10,287 nucleotides of DNA from positions 1-10,287 of the forward strand of contig CAISJA010000348.1 of the NCBI GenBank assembly GCA_903885525.1. Direction: 5' to 3'. How positions within the stretch are numbered: the stretch's first letter is position 1; each line of letters starts with the position of its first letter. A program made the translations under genes and the position numbers. Below are positions 1 to 6,342 of the stretch, piece after piece. The stretch comes from an uncultured Opitutaceae bacterium (GTDB lineage Bacteria > Verrucomicrobiota > Verrucomicrobiia > Opitutales > Opitutaceae). Below the pieces are notes generated by a model. That model was not told where the DNA came from and did not search any database. It saw only the letters and a list, made by a program, of their open reading frames with translations.

Positions 1-27
1 GCTGACGCAGGATCGTAGTGTGCCGGC

Positions 28-96
28 GGCTCGGTTGTTTTGTTTTTCTTTTTTTCACCCCTGCCTAGTGGCAGATGAAAATCATTCAACCGAGCC
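28..96. other. Nested inverted repeat / structured leader upstream of the LysR gene
   Basis: Three nested inverted repeats can be read directly. The outer arms GGCTCGGTTG (28-37) and CAACCGAGCC (87-96) match perfectly over 10 bp. The middle arms are TTTTCA (52-57) and TGAAAA (76-81). The inner hairpin is CTGCC-TAGT-GGCAG (61-74). The left internal loop is a T-rich tract (38-51). As RNA this would fold into one long interrupted stem. It may be the 3' end of a gene left of the window, a small RNA or a leader. The T-tract lies inside the structure, not after it, so it is not a standard terminator. No coding potential is seen in 1-146. Confidence 0.45.
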
Positions 97-156
97 ACTT
101 TCTTCGCTCAGTTCAGCCGTAGCTGTGGGACGGCTCTGATTTAGATTTGCACTTGG

Positions 157-175
157 TGATAGAAAAAAGCTATCA
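157..175 (+). promoter_or_regulatory. Dyad at the LysR start, possible autoregulatory site
   Basis: TGATAG (157-162) and CTATCA (170-175) are perfect inverted 6-bp arms separated by AAAAAAG. The palindrome contains a T-N11-A arrangement, which is the shape of a LysR-type box. It ends 7 bases before the ATG at 183 and occupies the place where a ribosome binding site would be; no Shine-Dalgarno sequence is visible there. LysR-type regulators often bind near their own gene, so negative autoregulation is plausible. That role is inferred from symmetry and position only. Confidence 0.35.
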
Positions 176-182
176 ACGCGCC

Positions 183-1142
183 ATGGAGCTGCGGCATCTG
201 CGGTACTTTGTGGCGGTGGCGGAGCGGCTGCATTTCCGCCGGGCGGCCGAGGCGCTGCGCGTCTCGCAGCCGGCCCTGAGCAACCAGATCCGGCAGTTGG
301 AGACCGAGATTGGCGCCCGGCTGCTCGACCGGAGCACGCACCATGTCGTGCTGACCCCGCCGGGCCGGCGCTTTCTCGCCCGGGCCCGGCAGCTGCTGCG
401 CGATACGGAGGATGCGGCGCTGGCGGCGCGGCGCGAGGCGGCCGGCGAGGTGGGCGAGATCATCCTCGGGTTCGTGCCCTCGCTCACCTACCATCTGCTC
501 CCGTTGCTCCTGCGCGCCTTCCGGCGGCACATGCCCAAAGTCGAGCTTCGTCTGCAGGAGATGGACACCGTGCAGCAGATCGAGGCGCTGGTGAAGCACC
601 GCATCGACCTCGGCTTCATCGGCCTGGGGCTGACACGGGAGACCGATGAGCTGCGGCTCGCGCAGGTGGACGAGGAGCCCTTGGTGGCGGTGTTGCCCGA
701 GGACCATCCGCTGTTGCAGAAGCGGCGCCGGCCGGAGCTGACCCTCTCCGAGCTGGCCCACACTCCGCTCTATCTCGCCGCCCGCGAGACCGCCCCGCTC
801 TACAATCCCTGGGTCATCGTGCTCTGCCAGCAGGCGGGTTTCCAACCGAACGTCGTGCTCGAGGCCGGGCAGCCGGCCACCACCATCAGCTATGCGGCGG
901 CCGGCATGGGGGCGACGATCCTGCCCGCCCAGTATGCCAAGCTCTGCCCGCCCGGGGTGCGCTTCATCCCGCTGGCCAAGCCCGTGCCTTGCTACCGGTA
1001 TTTCGCCGCCTGGTCGGACACCAATCCCCACCCCGCACTGGCCCGGTTCGTGGAGATCGCCCGGGCGGAGGCGGGCCGGGCGAAGGCGAGGCGGCCCGCG
1101 GCCGCACGGTTAGGCTCGCCTCGGGCGCGCAGAACCGCATGA
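183..1142 (+). CDS. LysR-family transcriptional regulator
   Basis: A 319-residue LysR-type regulator, a typical full length. The N-terminal winged helix-turn-helix covers about residues 1-60 and starts with the classic MELRHLRYFVAVAE. The recognition helix region is near residues 19-40 (RRAAEALRVSQPALSNQIRQ). The rest (about 90-300) is the periplasmic-binding-protein-like effector domain, with the usual GEIILGFVPS opening and a GMGATILP segment near 241-248. The reading frame stays open upstream to a TTG at 147, but the ATG at 183 places the conserved start of the family at residue 1 and is preferred. The HTH most resembles the BenM/CatM/AlsR-like group (MELRHLRYF), which often senses small organic acids; the ligand cannot be told here. 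The last 20 residues are Ala/Arg-rich and probably disordered. No divergent target gene is visible; the upstream neighbour lies outside the window. The stop is only 14 bases before a tRNA gene. Confidence 0.93.
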   Translation: MELRHLRYFVAVAERLHFRRAAEALRVSQPALSNQIRQLETEIGARLLDRSTHHVVLTPPGRRFLARARQLLRDTEDAALAARREAAGEVGEIILGFVPSLTYHLLPLLLRAFRRHMPKVELRLQEMDTVQQIEALVKHRIDLGFIGLGLTRETDELRLAQVDEEPLVAVLPEDHPLLQKRRRPELTLSELAHTPLYLAARETAPLYNPWVIVLCQQAGFQPNVVLEAGQPATTISYAAAGMGATILPAQYAKLCPPGVRFIPLAKPVPCYRYFAAWSDTNPHPALARFVEIARAEAGRAKARRPAAARLGSPRARRTA

Positions 1143-1156
1143 AGGAAGGGACCCTC

Positions 1157-1239
1157 GCCCGGGTGGCGGAATGGTAGACGCTGGGGACTTAAAATCCCCT
1201 TTCCGTAAGGAAGTGCGGGTTCGATCCCCGCCCCGGGCA
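1157..1239 (+). tRNA. tRNA-Leu (anticodon UAA)
   Basis: A complete cloverleaf can be drawn. The acceptor arms are GCCCGGG (1157-1163) and CCCGGGC (1232-1238), with discriminator A at 1239. The anticodon stem GGGGA/TCCCC (1183-1187, 1195-1199) carries loop CTTAAAA, so the anticodon is TAA (1190-1192), reading UUA. A long class II variable arm TTTCC-GTAA-GGAAG follows, as expected for leucine. The T arm is GCGGG-TTCGATC-CCCGC (1215-1231). The 3' CCA is not encoded. It lies 14 bases after the LysR stop with no clear promoter between, so it may be co-transcribed. UUA is a rare codon in DNA this GC-rich. Confidence 0.96.
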
Positions 1240-1352
1240 TTCCTTCCGCCCTCCTCGTCGCGGCCTGGCCCGGGCTCCGTGGAGACCAGACAAAGGGCGA
1301 TCGGAAAAATTCCTCGCCGCCTGTCCCGAAATAGCATGGCTAGTCTGCTCCC

Positions 1353-2060
1353 ATGCTGCGCCGGCTCGACCAACTCCTCGCCAATCTCGGATACTGCTCC
1401 CGCCGCGAAGCGCGGGCTTGGGTGGCCGACGGGCGCGTGACGGTGGACGGGGCGGAGGCGGATGGTTTCGGGCAAAAGGTTGATCCCGCCGCCGTGCAGG
1501 TTGACGGCGAGCCGCTCGATCATCCCGACGGCCTCCTCCTTCTGCTGCACAAGCCGCTGGGGCTGGTCTGTTCGCACGACGACCGCGAGGGTCCAAGCAT
1601 CTACGGGCTGCTGCCCGCCCGCTGGCGCCGCCGCAATCCCGTGGTCACCAGCATCGGCCGGCTCGACAAGGATACCAGCGGGCTGCTCCTCCTGACCGAC
1701 CGGAGCGAGCTGGTGCACCGCCTCACTTCGCCGAGGCACAAGGTCCCGAAAGTTTACCACGCCACACTCGGCGCCGACCTCCCGCCCGGGTTGGGCGACC
1801 GGTTCGCCTCCGGCCAGCTCCTGCTGCCGGACGAAAAGGAGCCCTGCGCTCCCGCGAGTCTCCGCGTGCTCGGTCCGCGGGAGGCCGAGCTGACCTTGAC
1901 CGAGGGCAAATACCATCAGGTGCGCCGGATGTTTGGTTGCCAGGGCTGCCCCGTGCTCACCCTGCACCGGGTGTCTTTCGGCCGTCTCACCCTTGGCGGG
2001 CTCGCCCCGGGCCAATGGCGCGAGCTGCCCCCGGGCACCTTCAGCCCGCCCCCCGCGTAG
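1353..2060 (+). CDS. rsuA: 16S rRNA pseudouridine synthase, RsuA family
   Basis: A 235-residue protein of the RsuA/RluB/RluE/RluF family. RsuA isomerises one uridine of 16S rRNA (position 516 in E. coli) to pseudouridine during 30S assembly. A short S4-like RNA-binding domain covers about residues 1-50 (LDQLLANLGYCSRREARAWV). The catalytic domain follows, with the signature GRLDKDTSGLLLLTD at 102-116; Asp105 is the predicted catalytic aspartate. The conserved EGKYHQVRRMF stretch is at 184-194. The length (E. coli RsuA is 231 residues) and the VCSHDD, LTSPRH and LAPGQWREL segments favour RsuA over the longer RluB. The ATG at 1353 has no clear Shine-Dalgarno sequence. It stands alone after the tRNA, but two more small-subunit assembly genes follow downstream on the same strand. 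RluE or RluB cannot be fully excluded. Confidence 0.9.
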   Translation: MLRRLDQLLANLGYCSRREARAWVADGRVTVDGAEADGFGQKVDPAAVQVDGEPLDHPDGLLLLLHKPLGLVCSHDDREGPSIYGLLPARWRRRNPVVTSIGRLDKDTSGLLLLTDRSELVHRLTSPRHKVPKVYHATLGADLPPGLGDRFASGQLLLPDEKEPCAPASLRVLGPREAELTLTEGKYHQVRRMFGCQGCPVLTLHRVSFGRLTLGGLAPGQWRELPPGTFSPPPA

Positions 2061-2140
2061 CCCCGCTTCCGTCCCGGCCGCAATCCTATCTCCCCAGCGC
2101 GCTCAACGCCACGCCATCGTCCCGCTCCCCGGGCTTCACC

Positions 2141-2238
2141 CCACGGTCTTTTGTTTTGAGGCATCGTTCCCTCTGAATGATCACGAGGGCGCGAAGCCCG
2201 GCCCTCTCTGACGGCCAAGCCAAAACAAAAGACCATGG
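2141..2238. mobile_element. MITE-like element with terminal inverted repeats and 8-bp target duplication
   Basis: The ends are 18-bp inverted repeats: 2141-2158 (CCACGGTCTTTTGTTTTG) and 2221-2238, matching at 17 of 18 positions. Directly outside them is a perfect 8-bp direct repeat, GCTTCACC, at 2133-2140 and 2239-2246, exactly where a target site duplication would lie. The 98-bp unit encodes no protein. Its centre holds a GC-rich hairpin (GAGGGC at 2185-2190 with GCCCTC at 2201-2206). Short size, terminal repeats and a flanking duplication are the hallmarks of a miniature inverted-repeat transposable element. Several IS families make 8-bp duplications (for example IS66, ISL3 and IS256 at 8-9 bp), so the parent family cannot be named. 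A chance hairpin is the alternative. Confidence 0.5.
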
Positions 2239-2290
2239 GCTTCACCCAAGCCACGGGCAGGCGCGGACCGATCCCCCGCCCCCTCCCGGA

Positions 2291-2315
2291 ACTTGTCATA
2301 TATTGTATGACAAGT
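2291..2315. promoter_or_regulatory. Operator-like perfect palindrome upstream of the yhbY-rsgA operon
   Basis: ACTTGTCATA (2291-2300) and TATGACAAGT (2306-2315) are perfect 10-bp inverted arms around TATTG. This AT-rich palindrome stands out in a GC-rich region. Its right half contains TTGTATGACAA, which fits the TTGT-N3-ACAA shape bound by some GntR-family repressors. It could equally be a site for another dimeric regulator. It lies about 200 bases before yhbY; no other gene start is near on either strand. Its function is inferred from symmetry only. Confidence 0.45.
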
Positions 2316-2318
2316 GAT

Positions 2319-2341
2319 GGGGGGAAATCGGGCGGGCGGGG
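2319..2341 (+). other. G-quadruplex motif
   Basis: Four G-runs on the plus strand, GGGGGG-AAATC-GGG-C-GGG-C-GGGG, satisfy the canonical G3+N1-7 quadruplex pattern with short loops. It begins 3 bases after the palindrome 2291-2315 and lies on the non-template strand ahead of yhbY. In a GC-rich genome such motifs also arise by chance. Confidence 0.4.
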
Positions 2342-2409
2342 CATGGCGTGGCATGGCATGGTGCGGTGCGACTGCTGCGCCGGTGCGGTGCTGCGCCGTG
2401 TGGTGCGTG

Positions 2410-2451
2410 TGGCGGGGGTGTGGCGAGGTGCGACATGGCGGGGGTGTGGCG
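2410..2451 (+). repeat. Short direct repeat in GT-rich low-complexity DNA
   Basis: The 16-bp sequence TGGCGGGGGTGTGGCG occurs exactly twice, at 2410-2425 and 2436-2451, a 26-base period. It sits in a strand-asymmetric G/T-rich stretch (about 2319-2460) full of TGGCATGG and GGTGCG words. This stretch shows no homology-like coding signal. It belongs to the 455-base intergenic region 2061-2515, which otherwise holds the MITE-like element, the palindrome and the G-run motif. Confidence 0.55.
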
Positions 2452-2515
2452 GGTGGACCGGGCCCGTAGGTTGGGATTGTTTTTTCCGGGCCGGACCGGC
2501 GTAATCGGAGGCATC

Positions 2516-2821
2516 ATGTCCCTGCCCCCACTCAATGGTGCCCAGAAAACCCGTCTCCGTGGCCTTGGCCAGACCACGGCGGACAGCGCCTACCTCGGCA
2601 AGGAGGGGGTGACCCCGGCCTTCCTGGCCGACTTCAACCGGCTGCTCGGGGCGAAGGAGCTGGTGAAGCTCCGGTTTTCGAGCGGGCAGGACCGCCGGGA
2701 GCGGGCGGGTCTCTGCGACCAGCTGGCGGCCGCCGCCCCCTGCCTCTGCGTCGGTGCCGTGGGCCATACGGCCTTGTTCTGGCGGCCCGGCCCCACGGGG
2801 TCGAAACTGCTCCCGGCATGA
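2516..2821 (+). CDS. yhbY: YhbY family RNA-binding protein (CRM domain)
   Basis: A 101-residue protein consisting of one CRS1/YhbY (CRM) domain, the usual size for the bacterial family. The opening LNGAQKTRLRGLGQ, the GKEGVTPAFLADFNRLL segment and the ELVKLRF strand follow the family pattern (LT-x-KQ-x-LR, IGKxGxT, ELVKVK). The end VGAVGHTALFWRPGP matches the usual IGRTAVLYRP. E. coli YhbY associates with pre-50S particles and acts in large-subunit assembly. The start at 2516 is chosen because a good Shine-Dalgarno sequence, GGAGG (2507-2511), lies 4 bases upstream and the domain begins there. The frame is open further upstream (from 2348), but that stretch is low-complexity. The stop overlaps the rsgA start as ATGA (2818-2821), so the two genes are probably translationally coupled. 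Confidence 0.88.
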   Translation: MSLPPLNGAQKTRLRGLGQTTADSAYLGKEGVTPAFLADFNRLLGAKELVKLRFSSGQDRRERAGLCDQLAAAAPCLCVGAVGHTALFWRPGPTGSKLLPA

Positions 2822-3897
2822 CGCTCGCCGACCTCGGCTGGACCGATGATTTTGCCGCCGCCTTCGGCCCGCACGCCGCGGTGGGGCGGCAACCGGCGCG
2901 CGTCACGCTCCCGCTGAAGGGCTTTTGGGAGGTGACCACGCCCGAAACCGCCCGGCTGGGCGAGGCCACGGGCAAATTCCTCCACGTCACAGCCGGCCCG
3001 ACGGACATGCCCGCGGTGGGCGACTGGGTGGCGATGGAGCCGAAACCGGGCGATAGCACCCGCGCGCTGATCCACGCCGTGCTGCCGCGCCGCACCAAAT
3101 TCTCCCGGCAGGCCGCGGGCGAGCAGGTGGTCGAGCAGGTGGTGGCGGCCAACGTCGACACCGTCTTCCTCATCAGCTCGCTGGACGGCAATTTCAACCT
3201 GCGCCGGATCGAGCGTTACCTTGCCGCCGCCCGCGCCAGCGGCGCGCAGCCGGTGGTGGTGCTCAACAAGTCCGACCTCACGAAACAGGCCGCCGACCTG
3301 CGCGCCGAGGCGGAGGTGATTGCGGGCGGCGTCCCCGTCGTCGTCACCAGCGCGATCAGGCGCGGAGGCCTTCAGGCCCTCGCCCCCTGGCTGCGGCCGC
3401 GCCGCACCGTCGCCTTCCTCGGCTCCTCGGGCGTGGGCAAATCCACCCTGATCAACGAAATCGTGGGCACCGACGTCCAGTTCACGCAGGAGATCCGCGC
3501 GATCGACGGCAAGGGCCGGCACACCACCACCGAGCGCGAGCTGCTCGTTTCTCCCGACGGCGTGCTCATCATCGACACCCCCGGCATGCGCGAGCTCCAG
3601 CCCTGGCAGGCGGAGGAGGCGGTGGACAACGTCTTTGCCGACGTCATCGCGCTCGCCGGGCGCTGCAAGTTCCGCGACTGCACGCACGGCCCTGAGCCCG
3701 GCTGCGCGGTGCAGGCCGCGCTGGCCGACGGGTCGCTGGAGCGGCCCCGCTGGCAGAGCTACCTGCGGCTGGCCCGGGAAAACGCCCTGGCCCAACGCCA
3801 GACGGACCGGCTCCTCGCCCAGCAGACCAAGTCGGAGCGGAAGAAAGCCACCAAGCAGCTCCGCCAGCGCATCGACGAAAAGCACGGGGAGGACTGA
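2818..3897 (+). CDS. rsgA: Small-ribosomal-subunit-dependent GTPase RsgA
   Basis: A 359-residue circularly permuted GTPase that checks late 30S maturation and releases on GTP hydrolysis when the decoding region is complete. An OB-fold covers about residues 30-110 (AVGDWVAME near 66-74). The G motifs appear in permuted order: G4 NKSD (150-153), G5 TSA (177-179), G1 GSSGVGKS (202-209), a GRHTTT switch (233-238) and G3 DTPG (253-256). The C-terminal zinc knuckle CKFRDCTH...GC supplies Cys283, Cys288, His290 and Cys296. The tail is Lys/Arg-rich, as in the family. No Shine-Dalgarno sequence precedes its ATG, which overlaps the yhbY stop by four bases; translation likely depends on ribosomes finishing yhbY. 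All key residues are present, so it looks functional. Confidence 0.96.
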   Translation: MTLADLGWTDDFAAAFGPHAAVGRQPARVTLPLKGFWEVTTPETARLGEATGKFLHVTAGPTDMPAVGDWVAMEPKPGDSTRALIHAVLPRRTKFSRQAAGEQVVEQVVAANVDTVFLISSLDGNFNLRRIERYLAAARASGAQPVVVLNKSDLTKQAADLRAEAEVIAGGVPVVVTSAIRRGGLQALAPWLRPRRTVAFLGSSGVGKSTLINEIVGTDVQFTQEIRAIDGKGRHTTTERELLVSPDGVLIIDTPGMRELQPWQAEEAVDNVFADVIALAGRCKFRDCTHGPEPGCAVQAALADGSLERPRWQSYLRLARENALAQRQTDRLLAQQTKSERKKATKQLRQRIDEKHGED

Positions 3898-3925
3898 GGT
3901 TTTTTCTCCCGGAAAGCCTGAGGCA

Positions 3926-3953
3926 TTGACGTGGCGCGCGGGCCGGCGACAAT
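3926..3953 (+). promoter_or_regulatory. Candidate sigma-70-type promoter for the RDD gene
   Basis: TTGACG (3926-3931) matches the -35 consensus at 5 of 6 positions. GACAAT (3948-3953) matches the -10 consensus at 4 of 6, with a 16-base spacer. Transcription would start near 3960, only about three bases before the ATG at 3963, so the mRNA would be almost leaderless. This agrees with the absence of a Shine-Dalgarno sequence. It rests on sequence resemblance alone. Confidence 0.4.
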
Positions 3954-3962
3954 CGCGGCAAC

Positions 3963-4676
3963 ATGTTCACCATCCTCGGTTCCGACGGCAAGCAGTATGG
4001 GCCGGTGCCAGCTGACAAGGTGCAGGCCTGGATGCGCGACGGCCGGGCCAACCTGCAGACCAAGGCCCAGCGCCAGGGCGAAGCCGAGTGGCGTACCCTG
4101 GGGGAATTCGCCGAATTTTCCGCCACCCCGCCGCCCCCGCCGGTCGAGGCCGACCGGCCCACGCCGGCCGCGACCTTCGCCGAGGCAGCGGCCCCGGGGC
4201 TGGCCGACCGGTTCGTCCGCCTCGGGGCGGTGATTCTCGACAATGTCATTGCGATCAGTTGTGCAGCCCCGGGGCTGCTGGTCCTGGGGATGAGCTTCCT
4301 GCGGGCGGTTCTGGTGGTCAGCCGCGGCGGCGAGCCCGATTTTTCCGAGATTGAGGTTTTTCATCTGGTGCTCGGCTTGATCCTGCTTGGGGTTGGCGGT
4401 CTGGGTCTGCTGATTGTGCAGGTCTGGCTGCTGGCCACCCGCGGCCAGACCATCGGCAAGAAGCTGCTGAAGATCCGCATCGTGCGGGAGCCGGGCCATG
4501 CCGCGGCCGGCTTCGTCCACGCCTGGCTGCTGCGGAATTTCGTCACCGGCTTCATCCGGGCCGTGCCCTGGATCGGCTTTGTTTTCACGCTCGTCGACGT
4601 CTGCTTCATCTTCCGCGATGACCGCCGCTGCCTGCATGATCTCATCGCGGGCACCAAGGTGGTGCAGGCGGAGTAG
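3963..4676 (+). CDS. GYF_2-RDD domain integral membrane protein
   Basis: A 237-residue protein in two parts. Residues 1-50 form a GYF_2 domain (FTILGSDGKQYGPVPADKV, then WMRDGRANLQTKAQ and EWRTLGEF), a small module thought to bind proline-rich peptides. A Pro/Ala linker (about 54-78) follows, including PPPPP at 56-60 that could be a self-ligand. Residues 79-235 form an RDD membrane domain. The opening ADRFVRLGAVILDN holds the Arg and Asp that name the family. Hydrophobic segments lie at about 88-118, 132-157 and 200-216. The conserved GQTIGKKLLKIRIV is at 161-174 and FRDDRRCLHDLIAGTKVV at 217-234. RDD proteins are widespread and some are proposed ion or osmolyte transporters, but the role here is unknown. 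It starts 66 bases after rsgA with its own possible promoter and faces the bufD gene convergently; nothing clear is seen in the 140 bases between. Confidence 0.85.
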   Translation: MFTILGSDGKQYGPVPADKVQAWMRDGRANLQTKAQRQGEAEWRTLGEFAEFSATPPPPPVEADRPTPAATFAEAAAPGLADRFVRLGAVILDNVIAISCAAPGLLVLGMSFLRAVLVVSRGGEPDFSEIEVFHLVLGLILLGVGGLGLLIVQVWLLATRGQTIGKKLLKIRIVREPGHAAAGFVHAWLLRNFVTGFIRAVPWIGFVFTLVDVCFIFRDDRRCLHDLIAGTKVVQAE

Positions 4677-4816
4677 CCGGTCCCTGGAGGGGCGAGGCCG
4701 GACTATCGCCGCGGAGCGGCGCACCGGGGAGGCGCACCCACCGCGCTTCTGCCCGGGGAGGCGGGGGCCGGTGGCGCGGGGGTGGCGGCCCGACGGAGCA
4801 GACCGGGCAACGAAGG

Positions 4817-5302
4817 CTACCGCGGAGGTGGGCGCGTGGCGAAAACCTGATCGAGCGAGAATCGGCCGGGGCCAAAGGCGAGCACCAGCAAGGCCACGAG
4901 CAGGAACGGAAATGGCGCGGCGGAGACGAATTTATCGGTGTCGCTAAATATCGCCCCGAGCGCCTCACGGTCGGCCGTGGCGTAGGCGACCAGCATGGTG
5001 AAGATGAGCGGCACCGACACGAGGCGGGAGAACAAGCCGACGAGCAGGAGCGCCCCGCCGAGGCATTCGGTGGAGCCAGCCAGGAGGGCGTTTAGCTTTG
5101 GCGCCGGCAGGTGCAGGCTGGCGAAATAATCCGCGGTCTGATCGAGGTGCCGCAGCTTGCCCCAGCCGGTGCGGGCAAAGGACAGACCCCACCACAGGCG
5201 GAGCAAAAGCAGCAGGGGCGAGGACAGGCTGGAGGCGAAGGCTTCGCAGCGATGGAGCAGGGCGCGGAGGTGCATGCGGGTGGGAGCAGAGTTCCGGGAC
5301 AT
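4817..5302 (-). CDS. bufD: DoxX family membrane protein, BufD-like, last gene of the metallophore operon
   Basis: A 161-residue DoxX protein with four predicted membrane helices: about residues 28-42, 72-92, 94-109 and 131-144. The segments LLRLWWGLSFARTGWGKL, ECLGGALLLVGLFSR and LLVALLVLAFGPGRFSLD follow the DoxX pattern of a glycine-rich helix bundle. DoxX-type proteins are a recurring last gene of bufferin loci, where they are called BufD; a role in electron supply or membrane redox balance for peptide modification has been suggested but not settled. The ATG at 5302 is chosen for frame and spacing; an ATG at 5275 is an alternative start. It lies 65 bases after bufC and carries a GC hairpin in that gap. 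The frame stays open far upstream, but that part overlaps bufC in another frame and is not coding. Confidence 0.82.
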   Translation of the reverse strand: MSRNSAPTRMHLRALLHRCEAFASSLSSPLLLLLRLWWGLSFARTGWGKLRHLDQTADYFASLHLPAPKLNALLAGSTECLGGALLLVGLFSRLVSVPLIFTMLVAYATADREALGAIFSDTDKFVSAAPFPFLLVALLVLAFGPGRFSLDQVFATRPPPR

Positions 5303-5341
5303 TATTCCCGGCGGGGAGGCGGGGTCGCCACGTTCCGGCGA

Positions 5342-5365
5342 GGCGGAGAAACTCCGCTCTCCGCC
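5342..5365 (-). other. Hairpin between bufC and bufD
   Basis: On the minus strand, just after the bufC stop (5368-5370), GGCGGAG (read here as plus 5342-5348) pairs with CTCCGCC (5359-5365) as a 7-bp stem. A shorter alternative is GCGGAG-AAA-CTCCGC (5343-5357). No T-run follows, so it is not an ordinary terminator. It may protect or separate the two mRNA segments. Confidence 0.35.
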
Positions 5366-5367
5366 CC

Positions 5368-6342
5368 TCAGGTTTTCTCGGATCGAGAATCGCGCCGGCA
5401 GCACCAGCCGAGCTCCATCCAGGTTTTGAACCAGTCCTGGATTTTCTCCGGCCAGCCCGCCGACCGTCGGCCCCGCGGGAGACCGGCCGCCAGCGCGGTG
5501 GCGAGGGGGCGGCCCGCCCGCAGGGCCCGGAGGATGCGGTAGGCGGCGGGGTCGAGCCGCTTGAAATAGATTTTCCCGCCGTGCCGGTGGATGGCGACGC
5601 AACAACGCTGGGGGCGGGGCCGCGGGACCGGGCACTTTCCGCCCGCCGGCGGGGCGCCGGGCACGCTGGAGGTGTCGTGGCGCAGGAGATTTTCTCCCCG
5701 GCGCAGGGCCAGGATGAATTCGTCCACCGGATAGGACAGCTCCAGCAGTTGCAGGTAGGGCTGGAGGCCGAGCCTGAGCCGCGCGGGATTGGCCGCCCGC
5801 AAGTCGTCGAGCGTGAAGAGCGGCCGGGCCGCGGTGTCGTAGACCTCCACCTGCGCCCACTCGAAGCGGGCGAGGTCGTGGCACAGGGCGGTATGCGGCT
5901 TCGTCCAGCGCGGTTCGGCCCGGATGAAGTCCGCCAGGCGCTCGGGGAGGTCGCGGAGCGTCCAGTAGTGCGAAGGCCGCTTCAGCAGAAACTCCTGGGC
6001 CAGTCGCAGAAACTTCCGGTCGCCCAGCACGGCGCGCAACCCCGGGCAGTCCTCGTGGAGGCTGTCGAGCACCCGGAACCAGTAGGAACGGTTGTAGATT
6101 TCGATCCGTGCAAAGGAGGTGAGCCGGTCGTTCGGCTTGGCGATCGCGGCGGCCAGCGCGGCGGTGCGGCGACCGTCGGTCGTGCGGCGGCGCATGCGGT
6201 TCGTGGGCGTAAGCGGCTGCCGGATGAGCGACTCCATGGCCCGTTGGAGCGCCGTGAGGTCGCCCTGGTGGCGGAGCTTCTCCGGCGCAAGGGGCGCCGG
6301 TTTTTGGCGCCGGCGGAGGGGAGGTGTGGGCTGGGCTGTCAT
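5368..6342 (-). CDS. bufC: BufC/HvfC family protein (DUF2063), partner of the DUF692 enzyme
   Basis: A 324-residue protein. About residues 30-145 match the HvfC/BufC N-terminal domain (formerly DUF2063), once annotated as putative DNA-binding. The typical features are LQRAMESLI (32-40), RIEIYNRSYWFRVLDSLHED (79-98) with the family's RL-x-IYR-N pattern, and a fourth helix ending TLRDLPERLADFIRA (128-142). LARFEWAQVEVYD (157-169) opens the second half. In studied Hvf, Buf and methanobactin systems this protein forms a complex with the DUF692 enzyme and helps present the precursor. The start at 6342 is preceded by a weak GGTGG. The gene lies 116 bases after bufB and is followed by bufD, in the usual B-C-D order. 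The stretch 220-250 is Pro/Arg-rich with three cysteines and is probably a species-specific loop. MbnC is a more distant relative. Confidence 0.85.
   Translation of the reverse strand: MTAQPTPPLRRRQKPAPLAPEKLRHQGDLTALQRAMESLIRQPLTPTNRMRRRTTDGRRTAALAAAIAKPNDRLTSFARIEIYNRSYWFRVLDSLHEDCPGLRAVLGDRKFLRLAQEFLLKRPSHYWTLRDLPERLADFIRAEPRWTKPHTALCHDLARFEWAQVEVYDTAARPLFTLDDLRAANPARLRLGLQPYLQLLELSYPVDEFILALRRGENLLRHDTSSVPGAPPAGGKCPVPRPRPQRCCVAIHRHGGKIYFKRLDPAAYRILRALRAGRPLATALAAGLPRGRRSAGWPEKIQDWFKTWMELGWCCRRDSRSEKT

Noticed and set aside
141..1031. 296-codon minus-strand frame opposite the LysR gene
   Set aside because: It is His/Gln/Gly-rich with no domain, and mirrors the codon bias of the LysR gene.
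1157..1239. tRNA-Leu as an integration site for a genomic island
   Set aside because: No integrase gene and no repeat of the tRNA 3' end were seen in the window.
2590..3885. Long open frame (431 codons) on the minus strand opposite yhbY and rsgA
   Set aside because: Its translation is Arg/Gly/Ala-rich without a recognisable domain, and it lies opposite clear YhbY and RsgA motifs. It is a GC-driven shadow frame.
3885..3920. Terminator after rsgA with a T6 run
   Set aside because: The T-run at 3900-3905 lies inside the loop of the only stem (GGGAG/CTCCC) and does not follow it.
4677..4816. Bidirectional terminator between the convergent RDD and bufD genes
   Set aside because: A hairpin CGCCGC-GGA-GCGGCG exists at 4707-4721, but no T-run follows on either strand, and such stems are common in DNA this GC-rich.
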